Shown here: positions 6,750 to 13,477 of the stretch, piece by piece
How positions within the stretch are numbered: the stretch's first letter is position 1
Layout: every line of letters starts with the position of its first letter
Notes under the pieces: model-generated
The model's database searches: none
What the model saw: only the letters and a program-made list of their open reading frames with translations
Told to the model about the DNA's origin: nothing
Position numbers and translations under genes: made by a program
NCBI GenBank assembly: GCA_021767525.1
Contig: JAASTF010000042.1
Coordinates: forward strand, 1-15,792
Direction: 5' to 3'
DNA from: Paracoccaceae bacterium
GTDB taxonomy: Bacteria > Pseudomonadota > Alphaproteobacteria > Rhodobacterales > Rhodobacteraceae
DNA length: 15,792 nt

Positions 6750-7150
6750 ATATCGCACAGAATCTGCCACTCGCGCTCGGTCACAGGTTGCACGGAAAGG
6801 CGGCTGTTCTTGACCAGCACCATGTCGGCCAGACGTTCGTCGGCCTTGATCTGGTCCAGCGTCACGGGGGTTTTCACGGGTTTCACCGCCTTGATGTCCA
6901 CGCATTCCCAGCGGTCATCGTCGGTGGTGCTGTCGGGATGCGCCTCGGCGATGACCTCGACAATGCCGACCACGGCCTTTTCCTTTTGGCTATGGTAGAA
7001 AAAACCGCGATCGCCGACCTTCATTTCGCGCATGAAGTTGCGGGCCTGGTAGTTGCGCACGCCATCCCACTCTTCGCCCGCGTCGCCCTTGGCGACCTGG
7101 TCATCCCAGCCCCAGGTTTCGGGTTCGGATTTGAAAAGCCAATAGCGCAT
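6731..7150 (-). CDS. EVE-domain (PUA-like) protein
   Basis: The 139-residue product is essentially a single EVE domain, a PUA-like fold related to human THYN1 that is thought to bind modified bases in nucleic acids. Characteristic parts are the N-terminal YWLFKSEPETWGWDD (3-17), the core WDGVRNYQARNFMREMKVGD (28-47), FFYHS (50-54) and VGIVEVI (61-67), and the C-terminal LVKNSRLSVQPVT (112-124). The ATG at 7150 is chosen because it starts at the family N-terminus and shares one base with the stop of the upstream YciI gene (TGATG). The frame is open further upstream only through neighbouring genes. It is the last gene of the tsaD-gpsA-yciI-like run. Any role in sensing modified RNA or DNA is family knowledge, not shown here. 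Confidence 0.93.
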   Translation of the reverse strand: MRYWLFKSEPETWGWDDQVAKGDAGEEWDGVRNYQARNFMREMKVGDRGFFYHSQKEKAVVGIVEVIAEAHPDSTTDDDRWECVDIKAVKPVKTPVTLDQIKADERLADMVLVKNSRLSVQPVTEREWQILCDMAGVDP

Positions 7151-7425
7151 CAGCCCACCGTCTGCTTCCACTCGATCAGCTCGACCGACTCGAAAAGCCC
7201 AGCCTTGGCATAGGGATCGTTTTCGGCGAACGCCTGCGCGTCGGCCATGCTGTCGACCTCCATAATCAACAGCGAGCCGCACATCTCGCCGTTTTCGTCG
7301 ATGAAGGGGCCGCCGAATTTCAGCGTTATGGGCGCGGATTTGGCGTAGGCGAGGTGCGCCTCGCGGTTGGCAAGGCGGGTGTCCAGCGCGCCGGGTTTGT
7401 CGCGGGCAATCAGGGCAATCAGCAT
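7150..7425 (-). CDS. YciI-family protein
   Basis: This small 91-residue protein has the YciI/ferredoxin-like alpha-beta fold. The start MLIALIARDKPGA, the tract RLANREAHLAY with the conserved His (24), GGPFIDENGEMCGSLLIMEV (38-57) and the C-terminal AENDPYAKAGLFESVELIEW (67-86) are typical of the family. YciI members are poorly understood; a few are dehalogenase- or isomerase-like enzymes and many have no known substrate. The start is supported by AGGAGG at 7431-7436, inside the 3' end of gpsA, 5 bases before the ATG. It abuts gpsA without a gap (gpsA stop at 7426-7428) and overlaps the EVE gene by one base, so it is part of the same transcript. Confidence 0.92.
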   Translation of the reverse strand: MLIALIARDKPGALDTRLANREAHLAYAKSAPITLKFGGPFIDENGEMCGSLLIMEVDSMADAQAFAENDPYAKAGLFESVELIEWKQTVG

Positions 7426-8385
7426 CTATTCCTCCTTCAGGGGACGGTTGAGCAGGGCTTGCATGGCTTGTGCCACGCTGCTGTGCCCCGAGGCAATGGC
7501 GTGGACATGGGCCGAGATCGGCATGTCGATATCGAGCTGAGCGGCCAGCCCTGTCACGGCCTCGGCGGTTTTCACGCCTTCGACGGTTGTGGCGCTGTCG
7601 AACGCCTCGTTCCGTCCCAGCGCGAGGCCCAGCCGGTAGTTGCGCGATTTGTCGGAGGTGCAGGTCAAAACCAGGTCGCCAAAGCCCGACAGCCCCATCA
7701 GCGTCTCGCGCTGCGCGCCAAGGTGATCGGCCAGCCGGGTGATTTCCGCCATGCCGCGCGTCATAAGGGCAGCGCGGGCGCTGTCGCCCAGCCCCTGCCC
7801 GATACAGGCGCCAGCCGCGATGGCGATGACGTTTTTCAGCGCGCCGCCCATCTCGGCCCCCGTGGTGTCGGTGGTGCGGTAAAGGCGCAGGTTGGGCGTT
7901 GTCAGAGCCTGTTGCAGGCTTTTCCCAAGGTCGGGATCGGCGCAGGCCAGAGTCAGCGCCGTGGGCAGGCCGCGGGCGATATCGGCGGCAAAGCTGGGGC
8001 CGGTCAGGATGGCGTTGGGCGTATCGGTGACGGTTTCCGACAAGATGGCGGTGGGGCCGCGGCCCGTCGACAGCTCGATCCCCTTGCAACAAGCGATCAG
8101 GGGGTGACCGCGCAGCGCAGCGGCGTGGGTTTCGGCCATGCCGCGCAGGTGCTGCATGGGCACGGCGACGAGAATTGGAATTTCGGCTGGAACAGTGTCG
8201 AAATCGGTGACGATTTTCACCGCGTCGGGCAAGGCGACACCGGGCAGGCGCCGGGCGTTTTCGCGGGTTTTGCGCATTTCGTCCGCGTGACCCGCATCGC
8301 GCGCCCACAGCATCACCGGCCCGTTCGCCGCCAGAGAGACGGCCAGCGCCGTACCGAACGCCCCTGCCCCTGCCACGCAGATCAT
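7426..8385 (-). CDS. gpsA: NAD(P)-dependent glycerol-3-phosphate dehydrogenase
   Basis: GpsA reversibly reduces dihydroxyacetone phosphate to sn-glycerol 3-phosphate, the backbone for phospholipid synthesis, in the cytosol. The 319-residue product has the expected size. The nucleotide-binding motif GAGAFGTALA is at 6-15, CCKGIE (99-104) carries the conserved Lys, TGPSFA is at 128-133, the catalytic Lys184 lies in GGALKN, and the C-terminal domain carries GLGDSARAALMTRG (198-211), GLSGFGDLVLTCTS (231-244) and SRNYRLG (247-253). The ATG overlaps the tsaD stop codon (ATGA, 8385-8382), so the two are translationally coupled. Its stop is directly followed by the YciI-family start. Confidence 0.98.
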   Translation of the reverse strand: MICVAGAGAFGTALAVSLAANGPVMLWARDAGHADEMRKTRENARRLPGVALPDAVKIVTDFDTVPAEIPILVAVPMQHLRGMAETHAAALRGHPLIACCKGIELSTGRGPTAILSETVTDTPNAILTGPSFAADIARGLPTALTLACADPDLGKSLQQALTTPNLRLYRTTDTTGAEMGGALKNVIAIAAGACIGQGLGDSARAALMTRGMAEITRLADHLGAQRETLMGLSGFGDLVLTCTSDKSRNYRLGLALGRNEAFDSATTVEGVKTAEAVTGLAAQLDIDMPISAHVHAIASGHSSVAQAMQALLNRPLKEE

Positions 8386-9476
8386 GCCTTGGCCCCCTTT
8401 TTGCCGCTGCCCAGCATCGCCGGGCTGCTGCGATCCAGCGGCCAGCGCGGCCGGGCGGCCAGTGTCATGTCGTCAACCTGCCCCGCGCGGAAGAGTTCCA
8501 GCCCCGCATAGGCGATCATCGCTGCGTTATCGGTGCAAAGCGCCAGGGGCGGGGCGGTGAAGGTGGTGCCAGACTTTGCACAGACAGTCTCTAAGCCAGC
8601 GCGAATGGCCATGTTTGCCGCCACGCCGCCGGCCACGGCCAGCATCGGATGGGCAGGGTTTTCTTGCAGGTAAAGCGCCAACGCGCGGCGGGTTTTCTCG
8701 GCCAGCACATCGCGCACGGCGGCCTGGAACCCGGCGCACAGATCGGCACGGTCGGCGCGGGTCAGGCCACCTTTTTCAGCGACGATTTCATCGCGGGCGC
8801 GCAAGAGCGCGGTTTTCAGCCCGGAAAAGGACATGTCGCAGCCGGGCCGATCCAGCAGCGGGCGGGGAAAACGGAACCGCGTGGCGTTGCCCTTGGCGGC
8901 CTCGGCCTCGACACTGGGGCCGCCCGGTTGCGGCAGGCCCAGAAGGCGGGCGGTTTTGTCGAACGCCTCGCCCGGGGCGTCGTCGATGGTGCCGCCGAGG
9001 CGGGTGAAATCGTCTGCCCCGCGCACGATCAGGAACTGGCAATGCCCGCCCGACACCAGCAGCATGAGGTACGGATAGGCGGCGCCATCGGTCAAACGCG
9101 GGGTCAGTGCGTGGCCCGCCAAGTGGTTCACTCCTACCAGCGGCAGCCCCGCCCCCAGCGCGATGCCCTTGGCGCACATCACGCCCGAGATTACCCCGCC
9201 GATCAACCCCGGCCCGGCAGTGACGGCCACCGCATCCAGATCGCACAGCGCAAAACCGGCCTGATCCAGCGCCTGCACCACGCAAGTATCCAGCCGTTCG
9301 GCATGGGCGCGGGCGGCGATTTCGGGCACGACCCCGCCATAGGCGCTGTGCAGGTCGTTTTGCCCCATCACCACCGATGACAGGATCTGCGCCGCGCCAT
9401 CGCCCGGCTGGCGCAGAACCGCGGCGGCGGTATCGTCACAGCTGCTTTCCAGCCCGAGAATGGTAAGGGTGCGCAT
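8382..9476 (-). CDS. tsaD: tRNA N6-adenosine threonylcarbamoyltransferase
   Basis: TsaD transfers the threonylcarbamoyl group from TC-AMP to A37 of ANN-decoding tRNAs (t6A), working with TsaB and TsaE. The 364-residue product starts with TILGLESSCDDTAAAV (4-19). It carries the metal-binding HLAGH (His118 and His122), the ASKHA nucleotide-binding motifs VSGGH (141-145) and AGGVAAN (282-288), the SFSGLKTALL tract (216-225), and CTDNAAMIA (314-322). The ATG at 9476 matches the family N-terminus; the frame is open further upstream (to 9911) but only antisense to hemD. The Shine-Dalgarno site is weak (GGGA). It heads the run tsaD-gpsA-YciI-EVE and is divergent from hemD, with which it shares a short control region. 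Confidence 0.98.
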   Translation of the reverse strand: MRTLTILGLESSCDDTAAAVLRQPGDGAAQILSSVVMGQNDLHSAYGGVVPEIAARAHAERLDTCVVQALDQAGFALCDLDAVAVTAGPGLIGGVISGVMCAKGIALGAGLPLVGVNHLAGHALTPRLTDGAAYPYLMLLVSGGHCQFLIVRGADDFTRLGGTIDDAPGEAFDKTARLLGLPQPGGPSVEAEAAKGNATRFRFPRPLLDRPGCDMSFSGLKTALLRARDEIVAEKGGLTRADRADLCAGFQAAVRDVLAEKTRRALALYLQENPAHPMLAVAGGVAANMAIRAGLETVCAKSGTTFTAPPLALCTDNAAMIAYAGLELFRAGQVDDMTLAARPRWPLDRSSPAMLGSGKKGAKA

Positions 9477-9499
9477 GGGCGTCCCGTTGCGGTTTCGAC

Positions 9500-9520
9500 C
9501 CTTGGCAGTTAACACCAAGG
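9500..9520. promoter_or_regulatory. Dyad in the tsaD/hemD divergent control region
   Basis: CCTTGG (9500-9505) and CCAAGG (9515-9520) form a perfect 6-bp inverted repeat around a 9-base, AT-richer spacer in the 72-base gap between the two divergent starts. On the minus strand, TTGTTC followed 16 bases later by TTAACT is a weak candidate sigma-70 promoter for tsaD that would overlap the dyad. An operator is possible; the evidence is positional only. Confidence 0.3.
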
Positions 9521-9548
9521 CATGTCTGGAACAATCCCGGGGGGCGTG

Positions 9549-10268
9549 ATGCCCGCGATCCTGCTGACCCGACCGGCCGACGGGTCGGCCCGTTTCGCCA
9601 AGGCGCTGCGCGCGCGGCTGGGGGATGTGCCGGTCGTCGTCTCGCCCGTTCTGAAGATCGTGCCGACGGGGGCGCAGCCGGATGTTTCGGACAATCCGGT
9701 TGTTCTTTTTTCTTCGCGCAACGGGGTGGTGCATTGTGGGATCTCGCCCGCGCCGGGGCAGGTGGCGCTGTGCGTGGGCGATGCGACAGCGCAGGCAGCG
9801 CGGGCGGCCGGGTTTCAGGCGGTTTCGGCCCAAGGGAATGTGCATGACCTGGCCCGGCTGATCGTCGACCGGGCGAACGGCCGGCCATTGTTGCATATCC
9901 GCGGTCGGCACAGCGCCGGGGATTTGGCGGTTGATCTGGCAAAGCAGGGTCTAACCTTGCGGGAAACGGTGGTTTATGACCAAGAGACTCAGCCGCTGTC
10001 CGACACGGCGCAGGCGCTGCTGGCGGGTTCGCAGCCGGTGATTGCACCGCTTTTCTCGCCCCGCAGCGCGGCGTCGCTGGCCGCGCAAGGCCCGTGGCAC
10101 GCCCCGCTCTACCTTGCCGCGATCAGCGAAGCGGTGGCCGGTGTCGCGCCGGAACCGCATATCGCGCTGCGCGTTGCGCAGGCACCCGATCAAGCCGCGA
10201 TGCTGGATTTGACGTGCGCGTTATTCAAGGCCGCGCAACTGCTTGAGGGGGGGTCGCGCGCACAGTAA
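9549..10268 (+). CDS. hemD: Uroporphyrinogen-III synthase
   Basis: HemD closes and rearranges hydroxymethylbilane to uroporphyrinogen III, the common precursor of haem, sirohaem, cobalamin and bacteriochlorophyll. The family is poorly conserved, but the product (239 residues) shows the expected two-domain pattern: PAILLTRPADGSARFA at the N-terminus, VVLFSSRNGVVH (51-62), CVGDATAQAARAAGF (75-89), LLHIRGRHSAGDLAVDLA (114-131) with VVYDQE (141-146), and the closing FSPRSAASLAAQ (169-180). I chose the ATG at 9549 because it sits right before the family-typical TRP motif and has a G-run just upstream. An in-frame ATG at 9522 would add nine residues and cannot be excluded. The gene is followed 53 bases later by the Mic60-like gene, a common alphaproteobacterial arrangement. 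Confidence 0.88.
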   Translation: MPAILLTRPADGSARFAKALRARLGDVPVVVSPVLKIVPTGAQPDVSDNPVVLFSSRNGVVHCGISPAPGQVALCVGDATAQAARAAGFQAVSAQGNVHDLARLIVDRANGRPLLHIRGRHSAGDLAVDLAKQGLTLRETVVYDQETQPLSDTAQALLAGSQPVIAPLFSPRSAASLAAQGPWHAPLYLAAISEAVAGVAPEPHIALRVAQAPDQAAMLDLTCALFKAAQLLEGGSRAQ

Positions 10269-10275
10269 GGTCTAT

Positions 10276-10314
10276 TTGGACACGAAGGTGATAGTGTAGA
10301 GAATCGAAAGGTGG
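10276..10314 (+). promoter_or_regulatory. Weak promoter candidate and ribosome binding site before the Mic60-like gene
   Basis: In the 53-base gap after hemD, TTGGAC (10276-10281) is followed 17 bases later by GAGAAT (10299-10304), a weak sigma-70-like pair. AAAGGTGG (10307-10314) is a good Shine-Dalgarno site 7 bases before the GTG start and decides that start. Transcription from hemD is an alternative. Confidence 0.3.
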
Positions 10315-10321
10315 CCCGCCT

Positions 10322-11707
10322 GTGGCACGCAAGAAAAAGTCCGACACTCAGCAACCCGACGAGTCGCAGGATACCGTTTCGGCGGTACCTGCCGAAGACG
10401 GGGGCGACGACACGCTGACCCCGGAAAACACCGACACGCTGGCCGCCGAAAACCTGGCCGATGCGAACGACACGGCCGACGCAGACGCGACCGCGGATAC
10501 GCCCGACCCCGACAGCGATGCGCCCGTGACGTTGGATGAACCCGGCGAAGGCGCGGCGACCAGTCCTTGGGAAAGCGGATCGGACGCGGCACTGGCGCCC
10601 GAGGCCGACGATACACTGGCACCCGAAGATGACAGCACCAGCGCCGAGGGCGATGACAGCGTCGGCGCGGCAAGCGTCGAGGCGGTGCCGGACGCCAACG
10701 AAACTACAGACCCTGCCGAAACCTCCCCGCCCCCGGCACCCGCGCCGGAACAGGTGGTCGTGCGGAAGGGCGGGTTTTTCCCGCTGCTGCTGGGTGGTGT
10801 GGCGGCCGCGGCCATCGGGTTTGGCGCCGCGCGCTATGTCTTGCCCGAAGGTTGGCCCTGGCCCGGCGCGCAGGATGACGGCCTGGCGCAGGACGTGGCC
10901 GCGCAATCGGGCCGCATCGACGAGCTGGCCAGCGCGGTCGAAGGCATCGACCTGTCCGGCCTGGAAAGCCAGGCGACCCGGAATGCCGAGCAGATCGGCA
11001 GCATCGCATCGCGGTTGGACGAGATCGCCGGCACCCTGAGCGCGGTGCAAGACCGGCTGGATACGCTGGAACAGCGCCCCGTGGCTGAACCCGGCAGCGC
11101 CGATGCGACCGCCTTTTCCAACGAGCTGCGCGCCCTGCAACAAAGCGTCGACGCGCAGCGCGCCGAGATCGACAGCCTGCTATCCGAGGCGCAGGCCCGC
11201 GAAGAAGCCGCCCGCGCGACCGCGCAAGAGGCGCTGGCCCGTGCCGCGCTAAGCCGCATTCAGACCGCGCTGGATACCGGCAGCGATTTCTCGGGCGCGG
11301 TAAGCGATCTGCAAGAGGCCGGGATCGACGTGCCCGCCGCCCTGGCCGAACAAGCCGGCGGCGTGCCGACCATGGCGCAACTGACCGGCGCCTTCCCCGA
11401 GGCTGCGCGCACGGCGTTGATGCAATCGCGCGAAGCAACCGGCGAGTCCGAGGGGTTGGGCGGGTTCCTGAAAACGCAGCTGGGCGTCCGCTCGCTTGAG
11501 CCGCAAGAGGGCGACGGGCCCGACGCGATCCTGTCACGGGCCGAGGCCGCCTTGCGCGAAGGCAGGTTGGCCGATGCACTGGCCGAAATCGCAGCCTTGC
11601 CCGAGGCCGGGCAAGAGGCGCTTTCGGGCTGGGTGGCGCGCGCCGAAACGCGTCAGGCGGCCGTCACGGCGGCCGGCGAACTTGCGCAATCGCTGAACGC
11701 GAACTGA
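10322..11707 (+). CDS. Mic60/mitofilin-like inner-membrane protein
   Basis: The 461-residue product is the alphaproteobacterial relative of mitochondrial Mic60 (mitofilin), which shapes crista junctions; in purple bacteria Mic60 is linked to intracytoplasmic membrane development. It begins with GTG (10322) and a basic MARKKK tip. Then comes a long acidic, low-complexity cytoplasmic region (about 10-145, rich in Asp, Glu, Ala, Thr and Pro), one transmembrane helix (about 151-171, GFFPLLLGGVAAAAIGFGAA), a predicted coiled coil in the periplasm (about 185-310), and a C-terminal mitofilin-type domain (about 365-461, with SRAEAALREGRLADALAEI at 405-423). The order TM, coiled coil, mitofilin signature is characteristic. 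It lies between hemD and a HemY-like gene, 11 bases before the latter, an arrangement known for alphaproteobacterial Mic60. Confidence 0.87.
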   Translation: MARKKKSDTQQPDESQDTVSAVPAEDGGDDTLTPENTDTLAAENLADANDTADADATADTPDPDSDAPVTLDEPGEGAATSPWESGSDAALAPEADDTLAPEDDSTSAEGDDSVGAASVEAVPDANETTDPAETSPPPAPAPEQVVVRKGGFFPLLLGGVAAAAIGFGAARYVLPEGWPWPGAQDDGLAQDVAAQSGRIDELASAVEGIDLSGLESQATRNAEQIGSIASRLDEIAGTLSAVQDRLDTLEQRPVAEPGSADATAFSNELRALQQSVDAQRAEIDSLLSEAQAREEAARATAQEALARAALSRIQTALDTGSDFSGAVSDLQEAGIDVPAALAEQAGGVPTMAQLTGAFPEAARTALMQSREATGESEGLGGFLKTQLGVRSLEPQEGDGPDAILSRAEAALREGRLADALAEIAALPEAGQEALSGWVARAETRQAAVTAAGELAQSLNAN

Positions 11708-11718
11708 GGGGGGCCGTC

Positions 11719-13236
11719 ATGCTGTGGTCGATTATCAAGATTGTCGTTTTCTTCGCCCTCGTCGCCGCGCTGGCCTGGGGTGCGTGGTACGTATTGGACA
11801 TGCAGGGTGGCGTGACCATCCAGGCCGCCGGGATCGAGGTGACGTTGACCCCGATCATGGCGGTGCTGGCGCTGATCGCGCTGATTATTGCCGTGTGGCT
11901 GTTCCTGAAATTGTTTGGCCTGCTGATTGCGGTTCTTAAGTTCATCAATGGCGATGAAACCGCGCTAAGCCGCTATTTCGACCGCTCGCGCGAGCGCAAG
12001 GGATTCCAGGCGCTGAGCGAGGGGATGATGGCGCTGGCCAGCGGCGAAGGCCGCGTTGCGATGGCCAAGGCCGCCCGCGCCGAACGCTATCTGAACAAGC
12101 CCGAACTGACCAACCTGCTGACCGCGCAGGCCGCCGAGATGACCGGCGACCGCCGCCGCGCCGAGCAGGTGTACAAACGCCTTCTGGAAAAGGACGAAAC
12201 GCGCTTTGTCGGTGTTCGTGGCATCATGAAGCAAAAGCTGGCCGATGGTGACACCGACACCGCGCGCCAACTGGCCGCCAAGGCGCTAGAGCTGAAGCCC
12301 AAGCACGAGGAAACCCAGGACACGCTGCTGCAATTGCAGGCCCAGGCCGAAGATTGGGCCGGCGCGCGCAACACGCTGCGCACCAAGCTGCGCACGGGCA
12401 CCATCCCCAAGGACGTGCACAAGCGCCGCGATGCGGTTCTGGCACTGTCCGAGGCCAAGGGCGTTCTGGACGAGGGCAAGGATATTGAGGCCCGCGAAGC
12501 CGCGATCGAGGCCAACCGCATGTCGCCCGACCTGGTGCCGGCGGCGGTGCTGGCGGCGCGCGGCTATGTCGAGCAGGGCAAAAAGAAATACGCCGTGCGT
12601 GTTATCAAAAAGGCCTGGACGGCGCAGCCGCATCCCGACCTGGCCGCCGCCTTTGCCGCGATCGAACCCGACGAAACCCCGCAAGAGCGGATCAAGCGGT
12701 TCAAGCAACTGACCAAGCTGGCGCCCGATAACCGCGAAACCAAGCTGCTTGAGGCCGAATTGCTGATCGCGGCCGAAGATTTCCCGGGCGCGCGCCGTGC
12801 CCTTGGCAACCTTGCCGAGGACGCGCCGGATGCCCGCGCGCTGACCATCATGGCCGCGATCGAGCGGGGCGAAGGTGCGTCGGACGCGGTGGTAAAGGGC
12901 TGGTTGGCCCGCGCGCTGTCGGCCCCGCGCGGCCCGCAATGGGTGTGTGACAAGTGCCAGCATATCCACCCCGAATGGGCGCCGGTCTGCGAGAATTGCG
13001 GTGGGTTCGACACGCTCAGCTGGCGGTCGCCACCCGTGTCGACAATGCCCACGCCCACGGGGGTCGAAATGCTGCCGCTGATCGTCGGCAGTATCGAGGA
13101 CCAGACCGACACCGCGCCGCATGAAGACACGCCCACCGAGGACGATGTTGTGGATGCGGAATTGGTCGAGGATGGCGACGCGCCGACCGACAGCGCGGCC
13201 GACAAGCCCGAAAGTGAGGACAGGCCGCGCGCCTGA
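11719..13236 (+). CDS. hemY: HemY-type TPR membrane protein with C-terminal zinc ribbon
   Basis: This 505-residue protein resembles the HemY N-terminal-domain family of E. coli-type HemY (not the protoporphyrinogen oxidase of the same name in Bacillus). The N-terminus has two transmembrane helices (about 4-26 and 45-74) with FINGDETALSRYFDRSRERKG at their cytoplasmic end. TPR-like helical repeats follow (about 95-400). A compact four-cysteine zinc ribbon (Cys410, Cys413, Cys424, Cys427; CDKC and CENC) comes next, then an acidic, probably disordered tail (about 455-505). The ribbon resembles the rubredoxin-type domain of LapB/YciM, which regulates LPS synthesis together with a TPR region. HemY's function is unclear; a role in haem trafficking or envelope protein assembly is inferred. 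A GAGG site at 11706-11709 precedes the ATG. A strong terminator follows the gene. Confidence 0.85.
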   Translation: MLWSIIKIVVFFALVAALAWGAWYVLDMQGGVTIQAAGIEVTLTPIMAVLALIALIIAVWLFLKLFGLLIAVLKFINGDETALSRYFDRSRERKGFQALSEGMMALASGEGRVAMAKAARAERYLNKPELTNLLTAQAAEMTGDRRRAEQVYKRLLEKDETRFVGVRGIMKQKLADGDTDTARQLAAKALELKPKHEETQDTLLQLQAQAEDWAGARNTLRTKLRTGTIPKDVHKRRDAVLALSEAKGVLDEGKDIEAREAAIEANRMSPDLVPAAVLAARGYVEQGKKKYAVRVIKKAWTAQPHPDLAAAFAAIEPDETPQERIKRFKQLTKLAPDNRETKLLEAELLIAAEDFPGARRALGNLAEDAPDARALTIMAAIERGEGASDAVVKGWLARALSAPRGPQWVCDKCQHIHPEWAPVCENCGGFDTLSWRSPPVSTMPTPTGVEMLPLIVGSIEDQTDTAPHEDTPTEDDVVDAELVEDGDAPTDSAADKPESEDRPRA

Positions 13237-13253
13237 TCGCTTGACGAGGTTGG

Positions 13254-13286
13254 AAAGGGCCACGATCCGGGCGGTCGTGGCCCTTT
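13254..13286 (+). terminator. Intrinsic terminator of the hemD-Mic60-HemY operon
   Basis: A perfect 12-bp stem (13254-13265 with 13275-13286) encloses a 9-base loop, and the T-run (TTTTT at 13284-13288) covers the stem end and 2 more bases. It begins 17 bases after the HemY stop codon. Stem length, GC content and the T-run fit Rho-independent termination on the plus strand. Confidence 0.9.
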
Positions 13287-13412
13287 TTCGTGGGCAAGAC
13301 GTGCGCGCCGGGCGCATCGTCAGGCCGCGGGATGGCGATCCGCTCTATGGTCTGTGCGCTTTATCTTGGCCAAATCCGAAAAACGGGTGGTCGCAGCACC
13401 AAGACCCGCCAA

Positions 13413-13472
13413 ATCGCCAGCCCGGGGGGCGGTCTGGCGATGCGCCCGGCACCTTCGGTGCTGTTCGGGCGC
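13413..13472 (-). terminator. Tandem hairpins at the 3' end of the aminotransferase gene
   Basis: Two inverted repeats abut just past the aminotransferase stop. One is GCGCCCG/CGGGCGC (13442-13448 and 13466-13472), enclosing GCACC-TTC-GGTGC. The other is ATCGCCAG/CTGGCGAT (13413-13420 and 13434-13441), with a 13-base loop. On the minus strand the second stem runs into only three Ts, so termination is likely but less certain than for the HemY terminator. The remaining bases (13289-13412) show no gene or RNA that I can support. Confidence 0.45.
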
Positions 13473-13477
13473 GGGAG

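Noticed and set aside
5772..6998. Plus-strand open frame spanning the operon start and the EVE gene
   Set aside because: It runs antisense across two confident genes and their intergenic region, which a real gene would not be expected to do.
7151..8308. Upstream extension of the EVE-domain frame through gpsA
   Set aside because: Out-of-frame translation of gpsA and the YciI gene; the EVE family N-terminus begins at 7150.
9477..9911. Upstream extension of tsaD
   Set aside because: It lies antisense to hemD and would add an Arg/Pro/His-rich tract unknown in TsaD.
10350..10755. Acidic low-complexity stretch in the Mic60-like gene as a possible frameshift or foreign insert
   Set aside because: The frame is continuous, codon use matches the neighbours, and acidic disordered N-termini are common in alphaproteobacterial Mic60 proteins.
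13289..13477. Possible tRNA or small RNA gene after the HemY terminator
   Set aside because: No cloverleaf, CCA end or anticodon arm could be drawn; only the two hairpins described are visible.
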